A model generated the notes under the pieces. The model had not been told where the DNA came from. It saw only the letters and a program-made list of their open reading frames with translations, and did not search any database. Shown here piece after piece: positions 38,831 through 52,300 of a stretch of 64,000 nt of DNA. Every line of letters starts with the position of its first letter. Position 1 is the stretch's first letter. The translations under genes and the position numbers were made by a program. Origin of the DNA: Ficedula albicollis. Taxonomy: Eukaryota > Chordata > Aves > Passeriformes > Muscicapidae. The stretch spans positions 67,041,040 to 67,105,039 of the forward strand of contig NC_021675.1 of the NCBI RefSeq assembly GCF_000247815.1, in the 5' to 3' direction.

Positions 38831-39812
38831 GGCTTCAAAATTGTGAACAGAATTTAGCACATAACAAAATCTGGGGAGTAAATGCCTGTAAACAAGACAG
38901 CCAAGTAAGTTACCAAAAATTGTTGTTGTTTGTGTTTCTGACTGTGTCCACAAATTCTCGATGACCTTGTGAGAATAATCTCCTAGGAATGGAAAACTGA
39001 AAACTCATTACAAATAAGAAAAGGTTTAGAGGATGGAGTTTTATTATGTTTAAAAAAGTTAATGCTTCTTCAATTCTCTCTCCTTTGACCTGTTCCAGTA
39101 TAATCAGATTAAATATATTCTGTATAGAAGAATTCTGATTCAAGAGTTGTCAGAAACAAATAACATTTGCAGAAGGACTTGCTAGTAGAGCTTTTTATTC
39201 AAGTGCTTTACTAAACTCACCTAAAGCATGATTAAACTGACCTAGTAGAGTAAAAGACCAGCAAGGTGAAGATTTGAGAGCAGGCTAGCTGGCTAAGTCT
39301 GGATTTGGTAATTTGTGTCAACCTTCTCTGGATATATTCAAACCAAAGTTATTTTAATATGTGACATTTTTTTTTTTAATTTTTATTTTTAGCATCTTAA
39401 AGACCAGACTCCAAGCTTTTCCTTGAAGCAGCCTTTTTGTTAAATACAGTGAAAAGTGTTTGGATACTTTTTGAGTTACCTTGATTTTCAGTATATATTT
39501 CAGTGTATATTTCAGTCTATTGTGAGGAAAATGCAAGAACTCTCTGAGTGTTAACTAAAGAATCTCAGGTCTCTACTAATCTTGATTTTATTAAAATTTA
39601 GATAGCTGAGCAGAAAACAGGTGAATATTACACTTTGTTGTTTTCTCCCTTTTGTAATAGAGAAACAATTAATCAGATGATCCAAATACCCAATGTGAAA
39701 TTCTCCAAATACTGAGATGATTTAGTACTTTTATAATTCTGTGCAACCCTCAAATTTTCTGTGAGCAAATGTCCCTCTTTCCCTCACTCATGTCATGATT
39801 TTATTTCCATGT
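38831..39812. other. Unique AT-rich sequence, no gene seen
   Basis: No recognised element. There is a T-rich run near 39367. Confidence 0.5.
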
Positions 39813-40144
39813 AGAATCATAGAATCACAGAATGGTTTGGGTTAAGGGAAGGAACCTTAAATATCTTGTTCCACACCCTTCCACTGTCCCAGGCTGCTCC
39901 AAGCCCCATCCAGCCTGGCCTGGAGCATTTCCAGGGATCCAGGGGCAGCCACAGCTTTTCTTGGCCCTGGACACTTCCAGGGATCCAGGGGCAGCCACAG
40001 CTTTTCTGAGCAAACTGTCCCAGTGCCTGTTTGTTCTTAAGGAAGATCTGTATAAATTCAGTAGAAAAATTAGCTTTTCTGAGCAAACTGTCCCAGTGCC
40101 TGTTTGTTCTTAAGGAAGATCTGTATAAATTCATGCAGAAAAAT
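39813..40144 (-). mobile_element. CR1 LINE 3' end with two internal tandem duplications
   Basis: Minus-strand CR1 begins with an intact tail (AGAATCATAGAATCACAGAA) and continues TGGTTTGGGTTAAGGGAAGG, CTTCCACTGTCCCAGGCTGC and CATCCAGCCTGGCCTGGAGC. Two duplications lie inside. One has a 46-bp period with TTCCAGGGATCCAGGGGCAG at 39929 and 39975. The other has a 73-bp period with AGCTTTTCTGAGCAAACTGT at 39999 and 40072. The second extends past canonical CR1 into adjacent sequence. Confidence 0.93.
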
Positions 40145-41137
40145 TATGATGAGGAACTAGAGAATGTGTTTCCTGATACAGGATGTTCCTTAAGACTTCT
40201 TTTCCAATGTCCCTGTAAAATGACTTAACTTTCCTATACATATGCTTTACAGTAATTTCTCTCCTTCCCTTTAATTATACTTGTTTATGTTGTTTCCTTT
40301 ACTCTCTAGATTAATATTTGTAAAATGCCTTCTCCCTGGAAAAAGCACCAGCATTGCTATTATTGTTTGTGCTTGGCTCCTCAGATGCTGGTGCATGAGA
40401 TGTATGAGAGAGAGAGAGCAGAGAGTAATTTAAAATCCCTCTTTGTAGTTTGAGGCCTCTCTCCATTTTTCATTTTCTTTTCTTATGATATCCAAGAAAA
40501 AAAAGCACAAAAGACAGGCTTAAAAATTGGTTCTGAAGATGCTTCCACTTCATATGTGCACAGTCAACAAGGCAGATTCACCACAGCAAAAAGCTTCCAG
40601 ACTTGAAATCAATATTGAGGGTTTTTTCTACTTTTCCTCCAGTACAAACACAAAAAACTTAAACCAAAAAATAAAACAAATCTACAGTAAGTCAAAGCTA
40701 ATTCTGAAATTATAGTTAAGGCAACCTATTTTTTGCAAAAGATCTTCCCAAATGAAGGAGTTTTCTGGATGCACAGACGTGGTCTTGTCTTTCTTGCACA
40801 GAGCTGAGAGAAATCAATACCATAGCTGTGGTATTTTGGAACCATTGATATGAGAGTTCACAGGAAAAGGGAAATGAGAGTAAAGTTGCTCTGGTAAACC
40901 AATAATGTCCTTTAGTAATATAAACTGTGCTTAGGATACTGGTAGAGGGTGTTTTAAATCAAATTACAAGTGTTTGAAATAAGAGGAGATTAAATTTCTC
41001 AAAATTAAATGCTGTGTGAAAAGCACAGTGAGTGACAGAACCAAACCAGAGCTCGCTGCAGGCTGACGTCCAGCAGGAGAGCTCAGGATTTCCTGATGGG
41101 GGAAAACAAGGAGTGACGTTTCCTGCACATCTGAGCC
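40145..41137. other. Unique sequence, no gene seen
   Basis: No gene is recognised. There is a short GA run near 40408. Confidence 0.5.
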
Positions 41138-42276
<1,139 letters not shown>

Positions 42277-42781
42277 TTTGTTTATTAAATCTTACCAAAA
42301 GTACAGAGAGTTCTGCAACACTTCTGGCTACCAGCTAAAAGTGAGCAAAATGGAGGTGAATCTGGCAAGATATAAGGTCTCTTAAAGCTAGACAGTCCAA
42401 CAGAGAAATAACACCTATATTATTTATTCTTTTGACCCAATAACCAGACTCCCATGACCCTCACTGCAGCACTAAATTGTCCAACAAAAAACTACTACCT
42501 GAAACCATGAAGAAGAAGGAAGAACACAGAAAGGAAATAACACCCAAAACCTTCCATCTTGTCCCATATTTATTACTATGTTATAAAAACCTCAAATTTA
42601 AAACCCTTCACCATGTGAAATCACACACTTCTATTTAACTGCACACCCGTGATTTTAACTCCATCACTCAAATTTGGGAGCCTTCTCCAAGGCCTCAGGT
42701 CAAAAGCAGTGTTCTCCAGAGGGTCAGTGCCAGAAAATCAATATCAGAAAATCAAAAATCCCAGTTTTCTGGGATCCAACA
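42277..42781 (-). mobile_element. LTR copy, same family as 2625-3188, truncated at one end
   Basis: It begins within the family at TTTGTTTATTAAATCTTACC, lacking about 55 terminal bases present at 36740. It runs through ACCAGCTAAAAGTGAGC, TCCATCTTGTCCCATATTTA, ACCATGTGAAATCACACACT and CCTCAGGTCAAAAGCAGTGT, and ends GGGATCCAACA at 42781. Read on the minus strand this is an LTR starting TGTTGGATCCC. The truncated end abuts the LTR at 41138-42276 exactly. Confidence 0.75.
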
Positions 42782-45159
42782 CTCTCCTCAGAGGTGCCAA
42801 ACCCTCACTTTTCTGTCTGGAACAGCTGCTCCCAGTGCTCCAGAGGAGTCCTGTGTGGTTTCCTTTGGCCTTTCCAGTAGCCACAGTGAGTCCTGCCCAT
42901 CCCAAGGGACGTGCACACTGCAGGGTGGGGACAGACCCTGCCCCTGTTCCTCAAGCACTGGGTTTTGAGTGCTCCCTTCTTCCTCAAGCACAAAGTTCAG
43001 CTCAGCAATAGCACAGATCCCTAGTAGGTGACAGAATGCAGTTCATCTGCATACATGAGACACTCACCCAGTGTGAATTGGTTTTTTTCCACATAATGGA
43101 AAAAGAGGGACTTAACCCAAAGTGAAAAATGGGCTCATGACCTATAAAATGATAAAATAAGAACTAGATATGGAGTAATTGACAGGAGGCATGCAGGAAT
43201 GCTGTGAATTTGTTCAAAATCCAATGCTTTGAATGATGATCAAATTTGAATTTGTTCAAAATTTGAATTTGAATTTGTGGTATGCCCTGTGAGGGTCAGA
43301 ACGAGTGCCTACATCCCAGTTTGGATGAAAAAAGCCCACCCCAGGTTCTTTTTATCACCAGTATATTGTGGTATATTCAGGTCTGTGGTATATTTTAGAA
43401 GCAACACCTCAGGTAATCTGCTCATATAGAAAAGTAAAAAGGCAAGCATACTCAGAAAACCCTGATATCCACCAATATTTCAAAATGTACCCCCTCCATG
43501 AGAAGAAATGTACCTCTGAGCTTCCTCTGTAGTGAATAAGGAAATGAGGCCTGCTACAGGGCTGCACCTCTGTTTTAAATATCTGACTCACCCTCTGGAC
43601 CCTGTTTTGTTCATATTTTCTGTTTTTTCCCCCGAGAGAACTTGGGACAGCTCCCCCAAACTGCTCTCACTTTATAGCCTGAAATAAAGTCAGGTAAATT
43701 TGGGGCTCTAAAGATTGGAGCAGGACTGGATTTCAATACTTCATATTTATCTACACTCTTTCCCTACACGAGGCACATCCATCCAGAATTTTCATCAAAG
43801 CTAAGATTTCTCTCCTTTCTTTAAGACAATGGTTATTTCATGAACCTTTTATCATGACTTTGAATACACTCCTGTATTTGAATACATATCAAGTACTTGT
43901 GTGTGTTTTCCTTCGTGTCCTGACTGTAAAAGTAAAAGCTTGGGAGGGATTAGTAAAAGGTTCCTGTAAGAGTGAAAAAAATAAGTCATAGAACAAGAGA
44001 TTTAAAAAAAAAATCTAATTACTTCAAACTTGGAATCTGCTATGTCCCAAAAGAGGATTTTATGATACGATGTACTATTTAAGGTATCACTGACCAGGAG
44101 TTCTGTTCTTGTCATATTGGAGGTTCTGTTTTGTTGAGAATAGATGAGATTAGCAGTCAGAACAGTAATATTCAAATAATTGTCAAAACTTTACAAAGGA
44201 CCACAAGCTTACTGGATCATCTTGATAAAAACTCCAAAGAGTTCACAGTTAAGAAATACTCAGGCTCAGGGGGACAGCTTGTCCTTTAACTGAACTAGTC
44301 TCTTCCTCAGTGAAAAAAAATGAATTTATTCTCATGCAAAAGTGTCTGTGGCACAGAGCTGGAGATTTAATTTTACATGCAGTAGAGCAAAGAACACAAA
44401 AAATGTCTGCTGGAAAGCAGTCCATTAGGCTGATACACTATCTGTACACATTCATCTTCCTCTTTATTCATCATAATTTGTAAAGAAGTATTATTGCTTG
44501 CCATTCAGTAGTGCTCATCTCATATTTATCCACAGTGTAAGGCAGATGGCTGTGAGTGTAATTAAAGAGAGAGGAAAAAACCCATTGTTCTTTATTGATA
44601 AAAGATGCAGAATGAGACAAAATTATTTTTTCAGTTTGTGTGCTGGTATTTTGTGACATTTACATGTAAGAATAACAGGTCAGATAATAGGTCTTAAAAA
44701 TATACAAATGTAATTCTCTCAGCACTAGAGACACAAACAGGGAATTTGTTTTTCTCTGCTTTTCAAAGAGAAAGAAATTGGAGGATTTGGTCCAATCTTT
44801 TGTATTTGTGCTGTAATGTCAGAAGGAATTCGACATTTTAAAATTGTTAAAAAGTGGCTTTCAGTTGTGCAAGCTTGTTTTTGAGTGCCTGCTTTAAATT
44901 GCTGTTGTCATTATGAGACACTTGTTTATTTTGCCTCTCACCATAGCTCCCCAGTGCAGGATGTCAAGCCCAACAAGAGAAGGTCTTTGCATTGGGACAC
45001 TCAGGGGCTCTTCAGAGGCAGAGTCCTAAAAGATTGGACATGTGAAAGACATGAAAACTGTATTTTAGTCTGCTTTATAAGTGCCTCATAAAAAGGTATA
45101 TTTACAAATCTGCCACTGTTAACTTTACTCTCTCTGGTATGTGCCCAGGCCATCGCAGG
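42782..45159. other. Unique sequence, no gene seen
   Basis: No gene is recognised. Repeated GAATTTG/TTTGAATT motifs at 43206-43278 form local direct and inverted repeats. The frame at 42649-43011 starts inside the LTR and is not a gene. Confidence 0.45.
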
Positions 45160-45335
45160 ACCACTGAACAGTTTGGGTTGGAAGGGACTTTTAAAGGCTG
45201 TTTAATCCTCCTCTGCCTTCTGAGCAGGGAGATCTTCAACTCTGTCAGGTTACCCAAGTCCCATCCAGCCTGGCCTTGAACACTTCCAGGGATGGGGCAG
45301 CCACCCCCTCTCTGGGCAGGCTGTGGTCCTCACCT
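45160..45335 (-). mobile_element. CR1 LINE 3' end
   Basis: Minus-strand CR1: CAGTTTGGGTTGGAAGGGAC, TCCCATCCAGCCTGGCCTTG, AACACTTCCAGGGATGGGGC and CACCCCCTCTCTGGGCAGGC. The terminal tail is degraded. Confidence 0.93.
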
Positions 45336-46004
45336 TCAGGAAAACTGGGATCCTTTCCTGGTTTCTTGAAATTCCTTGTTGTGCTGAGTGTGGGGCTTGG
45401 GATCTCTGTCCTTTCCTCTGTGGGGAACAGGACCTCCCTAGCTCAGGGCAATCCCTTTTTCTTTCCTCCCCCTCTGCAAGGATCACAACCTTCCCATGCA
45501 CCATGAGACCTCCACCAGGCAGATGAAGAGGAGGGAAGAGCTGTTTATCCTAAAAGCATCCTCTCTTCTGCCCTGGTGACCCCAAGGGTGGAGTGCTTGG
45601 GCAGAAGGCTGTGTTTTACAAAGGTCATTTTTCTATTTTGGAAATCACAAGAATTATCTCTATCATTCTGCTTGGGCATCTTCCTTCAAGCCTCAAAGCC
45701 TGCCCTGAGCAGGGGCACGGGAGGGGTGCAGAGGGGACAGGCAGAGCCATCCTGTTTTTATGATCACACACATTACAGTAAAGCCTGAAGATCTCAGCCA
45801 AGACCACACCTGAAAACTTTTACAGCAAGAGGCAGTGCCAGTGCCCTCAGAAGATGCTGCTTCACTATCAGCTTTGCTGCTGTGCTTGCAGCAAATGCTG
45901 GCTCACGGTTACGTGGAAGCTTGGAGGCTTGAATTCAGTATTTAGATCTTGCTCATAGCATGGCTCAGGATCATGCTGCTACCACTTCCATCTCCTAATA
46001 CATT
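45336..46004. other. Unique sequence, no gene seen
   Basis: No recognised element or exon in about 670 bases. Confidence 0.5.
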
Positions 46005-46330
46005 TTTAATACACTCATAGGTTTTAGAGCCATTATATCATCTAGTCTGACCTCCTGTAACTTACACACTCAGGCCATAAAGCTCACCCAGTTACTCATC
46101 TGTTGAGCACTGAAGAATATCTTCTAGAAATGGCTCCATCCTTCAGCTGAGGGACATTCTGCCTCTCTCCCTGGAAATTTGCTTCAGGAATTAATCACCC
46201 TCGCTGTTCCAAGCTTGTACCTTGCTGCTGAGAGATATTGGTGAGGAATCTTCCACCACCCTGAAGTTCCTCTGAAGTTTTTCTCTGCTGGATTAGACAA
46301 CTCTCTGCTGACTGGCATTTTCAGATTCAG
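46005..46330 (-). mobile_element. Ancient CR1 fragment
   Basis: It contains CATTATATCATCTAGTCTGA, CCTCCTGTAACTTACACACT and CAGGCCATAAAGCTCACCCA, resembling the minus-strand 3' region of old CR1 shared with turtles and crocodilians. GAATTAATCACCCTCGCTGT follows. It is far more diverged than the other CR1 copies here. Confidence 0.6.
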
Positions 46331-49300
46331 CTGCAAGTCCCTTCACCATTTTTTTTTTTTGATAAACTGAGCAGATAAAAGAAGAAAAAGATAACACTGC
46401 ATCTGGTATTATTAAGTCTCAGTGATTATTTCCTACCCTCACTGCAGTTGTCATTACTTTTGGTTCGAGTCAGTGACCTGAGACTCAATGTTCTGAATTT
46501 TTTGTATTTGTATGGACTGGAAGCACTCCAGCTCCTGCCCAATATTATCACTTTTAATGATGTACACTACCATAGCTCCCATTCTCTGAACATTTTCTTC
46601 CCAAGGGAAGTGAGCTATAAACTGCATCATCTAAGTTAAATATGGACTTTCCCCATTATTTTCAGAGTGATTTGAAGAGTTTCTGAGACTCAGGCAAAAT
46701 CTCTGAACCAAAACCCAGTGGCAGGAGTGGTGCTGGCCATTTCCATTATCTTAAAATTCTTTGTGAGGAAAAGGCATCTCTGCTCCTCTGGGAGTAAAAT
46801 GAGACCAGAGCAGATGAAGAGTTTTTCTGAGCTGCCCAGCCCCATATCCTGCCCTTGACACCATCAACTGTGGCTGTGGAAGAAAAGAATATAAAAGATC
46901 ATTCTTCCCATGCTCCTTCAATTCCCACAGTTACTGGTACAATGGTTTTTCTGGTATGGACATTGGACTACCACTTTTACTTCTCCTGCTTGGCTTCCTA
47001 TACACTTTTGCCCATTTTTACCCCAATTCTGACCTGCAGCAGGGGAGGTTCCACAATTTAAATTTGCACTGTATGGAAAGCATGACAGTTCCCTGTTTGA
47101 AGTTCAAACCTGCCACCCCAAAGTGTGGTGTGCCTCCTCACTCCTGTTTTTTGAGGAACCGTGGGCAGTTTTTCTCCCTTCACATTCTTTGCAGTTTCCT
47201 CAGCCTAGCAGGTGTTTCATTTCTGAGCAGAAAAGACACACACAGTCAGTGCTTTTCACACCTGAGGAATTCCAATCCAAGCTCCTGGTTAGACTGAAAC
47301 AGAAATCCTTTGGCCATGTAGAACATCAGAGTCCAGAGACAAGGCACCTGTAGGCTTGGGTCCTGAAGGTGAGCAGGCATGAAGGCACCTAGTTTCAAGG
47401 CTAGAGTTAATATTTTCAGTTCTGATTTTACAGCAGCCCTACTTTTGGGAGATTACACTTGTCCCCACTGGTTTCTCACCTCAGCTTTCCCTCCCCAGTT
47501 CATTCTGTAGGTACCCACTGCACCCACCCACAACCTGCAGGGTGGCTCTGAAAATGGATCCCCAGTTAATTCATGGTCACCTACAGAGCTGAAAGGCTGC
47601 TACTGGCATCTGAGGAGACCTCTTTGTCAAAGACAAACAATTTGGTTTACATTTGGAAGGGGAATGCTGCATTTTAAGTGCAGTGATCATAGATGCAGCT
47701 GCCACCACCTTATGTTCCATTTCAAGTGATTAATAATATTTGTCAATTCTGGTATGTCACTGTGCTTTATTGCTGTACAGCACACTCCAAATGATGGCAC
47801 TCTCTTTGGGATTGATCTGATTAATGATGGATGAATCTGTTCCATTTTATTGTAAGCCTCTCTTAACTGAATGGCTTAGGTTAAAAGAGAACAACCTCCA
47901 CCAAATGTTATGAATTACAGCATCATTTAAAGCGCGTTTCCTTTCTCTTGTTGCTAACAGTTTAGTGACAATACCTGAAGAATTGATCTTAATTACTTTT
48001 GCTCAAGCCCTGCTCCTCCGGATATAAACATGCCCTCAATTTCACTTTCATGATTTAATTTTTATTTTTTTTTTGCCCAGCAATGAAAGTGTCCTTCTGT
48101 CATTACAGTGCTTTATGTTCTACAACAGATCATTTCAGCACTGCAGATGCCCATCTTGTTCCTGGTGAAAATTGCTCCCAACACCACAAAACCCTTTAAT
48201 GATTTATCCTGCTCCTCTTGCCCCCATTGCAGGAGCTCCTCTGGCTCAGTGGCTGCAGTGATAACAAAAAGATGGCATTTAGGCTCGATACATGGCTCTG
48301 TTCTGATGTGACCTGAGGCTTGGTTTTCACATCAGCTGCTTGTCCAATTCCTTGTCAGCCTTGTTCAACTAGCTGGTATGGTCCTGTGTGGGAAGGACTT
48401 TCTAATGTTTGTTGTTTGCTCAGTGCTTGGCTCAAGGGTGCCTCCATCTCTGCTACTGTGATGCATAGAATAAATAATATGAATAGTTTAACAGGAGAAA
48501 ATCTTCAGTTTCCTCTGCCTCCTAATTAGTATTATCCATGTATTCTCTGTAGTTGGCACTGGCAAACATGTTAATGGAATCACTTACAAAAAGTAATGGC
48601 AGAGGTTTAAGGGTTGACTACTACAATCAGTTAAAGACCCCAAAACCAGTTTTTATGCATTAAAACCTGTCAAAATATGTTGCTCTAGTAAGAAACAGAG
48701 CTTCTGACTACAAATGTTTCTCTAGGTGTCATATTTGCCACAACCTGTGAAGGAATTTGGGGGAGGTTTACTTGTTTCATCCTTCAGATTGTTGCCAGAA
48801 TAATGTGAAATATAAACAGCAGAACCACAAATCTTCACACAGCATCAGAATTAGTCTCATCCATGAACCTTTTTTCTCTTCTGAGACTCCTATTGTGACT
48901 TTGCTCAGTCACTCACACCTTAAGCAAATGCAGCATTTCTGGTCTTTGAAACAGGCACAGGATGTTCTTCTTGAGATGCTAAAGATTTAATCTTTATCTA
49001 TCTCACTGCCCCTGTCACTTTCCATCCTGTCTGCAAGCACATGAAGTGGCATTTTTAACTCTCCTTAATGCAGTCATCTAAATCACAAACTTTCCCTGAG
49101 TTCCTATGCAGGTTTTGTAAACACAGGGTGAATTTGATAAAAATTAGCGAGTGCTTGTCTAGGAGGCAAAAAATCTGCAAGCGCTGCAGCTGGGCTATTT
49201 TAAGAAGCATAAATCAAATATAAGTAACCTACCCATACATCCTTGAACTTTGAGGGTTTTCTACTCAATAAAAATAATAATACAAATATTTCTTTTCAGG

Positions 49301-52300
49301 AGAAGAAAAGCTTTGCTTAGGCGACATGTTTTATTCCAGAGTTTTAAATCACAGCAATTACTGCACTCTATCAATCCTTTCTTTCTGGCTGTCTGCCTCT
49401 TAGTGTTTAAAGACACTGCATAAGATCATTGTGGGTTCCAATTTTATTGGTGTAAATACTCAAGAAAAGTAAATATTTTCTTTGGGTAAATACACAAGCC
49501 CAAACACTGGGCATACCTAAAACTCCCACATACTAATAATTTTATATTTGCAGTAGCCTGAGAGGAAATCTTCTCAAGATAATAAACACAATTTAAAATA
49601 AAAAACAGAATTTAAAAAGAGAACTAGAGTGAATGCAGTCAAGATAAAAATATATAGATCAAAAAAAAAATATCCATATATATATATGTATATATATATG
49701 GATTATAATAGAGTAGAACTGGCTTCTCAACAATCAGTTCTGTTTTATCCACTCTTACATCCCTTCTTGCACCTTCCTATCTGGCACATACCTGTTGAAT
49801 ACCAAGAGCTGAAGAAAGAAAAAAAAAAGTCAAATAATTTTTTTTTCTCCATGAAATCATCAGGAATGACTGATGGTGCCCACAAACTGGTTCTGTTGAG
49901 CCTGAAAATATCATTTTAATGTGGTAATCTCAGAATACATGAACGGCACATTGACTCATAATGTGTTACTCAAATATTGTAATGTGTTGTTATACTTTAT
50001 ATTTGTGAAAAACTTCCTTCCTAAGGCTCAGCTGGGCTCAGGATGTTTCACATTCACCTCAGCAGCAGCCCACAGACTTTCTGGTGAGCTCATTTTAGTC
50101 AGATTTTCTTCTGACTCACTCAAGTGTTTGCAGCAAAAGGCAGATGAAATTAATGGGGGTAGAAATTTCCTTGAATCAAATTGGTTTGACCTTTATGCTC
50201 CATAGGAAACCTTGGCTTAAAGCAAACAGATGCTCTTCACAACACTAAGGTATTTTTGCTTTCCTCCCACATAAAATGAACAAATTACCCACTGCATTTC
50301 TCAGTCTAGACTGCTTTTACTTTGGGGGACAAGGGATGAAGACTCATAAAATGTCTATGGATGTGAGGGAAAGTACACAGTGATTCACTGTAACAATTTG
50401 AAGAACAACATAAAAATAGTGGTTGAGTCACAGCTGACCTTTCTGAAAAGGTAGATTCTCATCTACATTTTAAAGGGTGCACAATATTAAAACCAGAACG
50501 ACACAGGCTCCGTTATTTTACCCAAGTCTTGTATCAGAAATAAAGTACTTGAAGGTCTTTTATTCTGTAGGGCGCCCTGCTAAATCAATCTACTCTCATC
50601 CTTTCCTTTTTTCCCCTCACAAACTCCTTTATTCTTCTGGAGAGAGAATTTTACTCAGGTGCTTTGGGGTAGCTGCTTTAGCCTGGCTCCTATTTCAGCA
50701 GAACTCCATCCTGTGGAATCTGAGGACATGGAATTGGCATGGGATTTTCACCTATTTTTTCCCAGTGAGTCATGTTTGCTTTTGCAGTCCCAGCCTGGCT
50801 TTCAGTGGTTTGAAATCACAGCTCAGTGAGTGTTCTTCCAGACATCCAGGCAGATTTGCTGACTGGCTTTGAAGAATGTGAAGCTGGGTCTTCCACACCT
50901 CAGCAAAGTGTCCAATATACTGATTTATCAGCCAAAAAGATAAGAACGATCTCTCACCTGTCCTGTGAGACACGGCTGCTGAAATGGCCACCAAATGGCC
51001 TCATACCTGTTTTCCTGTGTAACCAAATCGTTCTACAATTAACCCAAGTGTATCTTTACAAACACAGATTTTTCAGTGGAATTTCACTCTAACCCACACC
51101 GAGGGATCTATTAACAAGAATCTGGGTTACCCTGACCTTCTGTGGCACGTCCATGGCATTTAGGATGGGGAACACTGAGCAGGAGAAGGAGCTCATTTAT
51201 TTACAAAAATAAAAGGGGAATGAATGCCTTTGTGCAGCACCAGGAAGAGCTGCACAGAGACACTCACCTGTCCCCAGAAGCCACCTGGCTGGATGTCCCA
51301 CCGCTGCAAGAGGTCCAGCTGAGACAGAGAGAATATCCAAAATTTGAGTTATTAGCTCTGACAGACCCAAGGTGTGATGTGCAGGTCCTTGAGAGTTTAA
51401 TCACAAAGCAGGGAAAGCAAGAAATTCCTCAGTCAAGAATCAGACAACTCTGTGTTGTGGGTGAGTTTATAGATGCTTGGGTGATGTAGGGTTTCCAGAG
51501 ATGTTCCTGTCCCTCCTGAAACTGATCTCCCTGTAGCACATGAGACAAATGAAGCCTTGTCTGCTTTATGCACTCAGTCACTGGCTCTTCATTAACACTT
51601 TGCACTGGAAGCAGTGTGTGAAGCTTGCTGTTAGTAAGGCTCAGAGAACCATATGAATAACCAATTAAAAAAATCCATAAAGATATGCTGTATGGCAAAT
51701 TAAACATGTTTGTGATGAAGAACAACGGCATAACACTAGAGGAGTGACTGCATTACTTCTCTGCATTATCTCAGCATTGGAGACAATTACTCGTCTAACA
51801 AAAATACAGTTAGAAGACCAATTAAGCAATAGTTCTAGTGGTTAGGGCACATAACAACTCAGTTGGTCACTTTTAAGGGGAGTGTTATTTAGGAGACCAA
51901 AGATATCAGACCTGCAAAGCCTGACAGATTTTGCTGTAATTTTTGCTGCCATTGCAGGGCTTCCTGTTCCAATTATGAGATGTCATAGGTGAATTCTGGT
52001 GTAGAAAAACAAGTATTTATCTATGGTTGTTAGGGGAAAATGTTCTTTTTTTTCCCCAACATTGTGAATTTTATTTTCATTAGTTCCTGTACTAGAGACA
52101 TTCAGAAATGTGTCAGTGCTTCCAAGCATGTAATATCATTTTCACATGGACATGACCTTTCTTTATCAAACCTGTTGTTGGGGGGGGTCTTTGAGTGTTG
52201 AAATACATATGCCCAGCCCAGTTATTTATATGTTTATTTAGTTAGCTGCTTATTTATAAATAAAAACTTCAGGCATTTTTTCCCCTGAATAATACTACTT

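Noticed and set aside
50477..51489. 131- and 115-residue plus-strand frames as possible exons
   Set aside because: No family resemblance, no flanking splice-site pattern that extends the frame, and no neighbouring exon.
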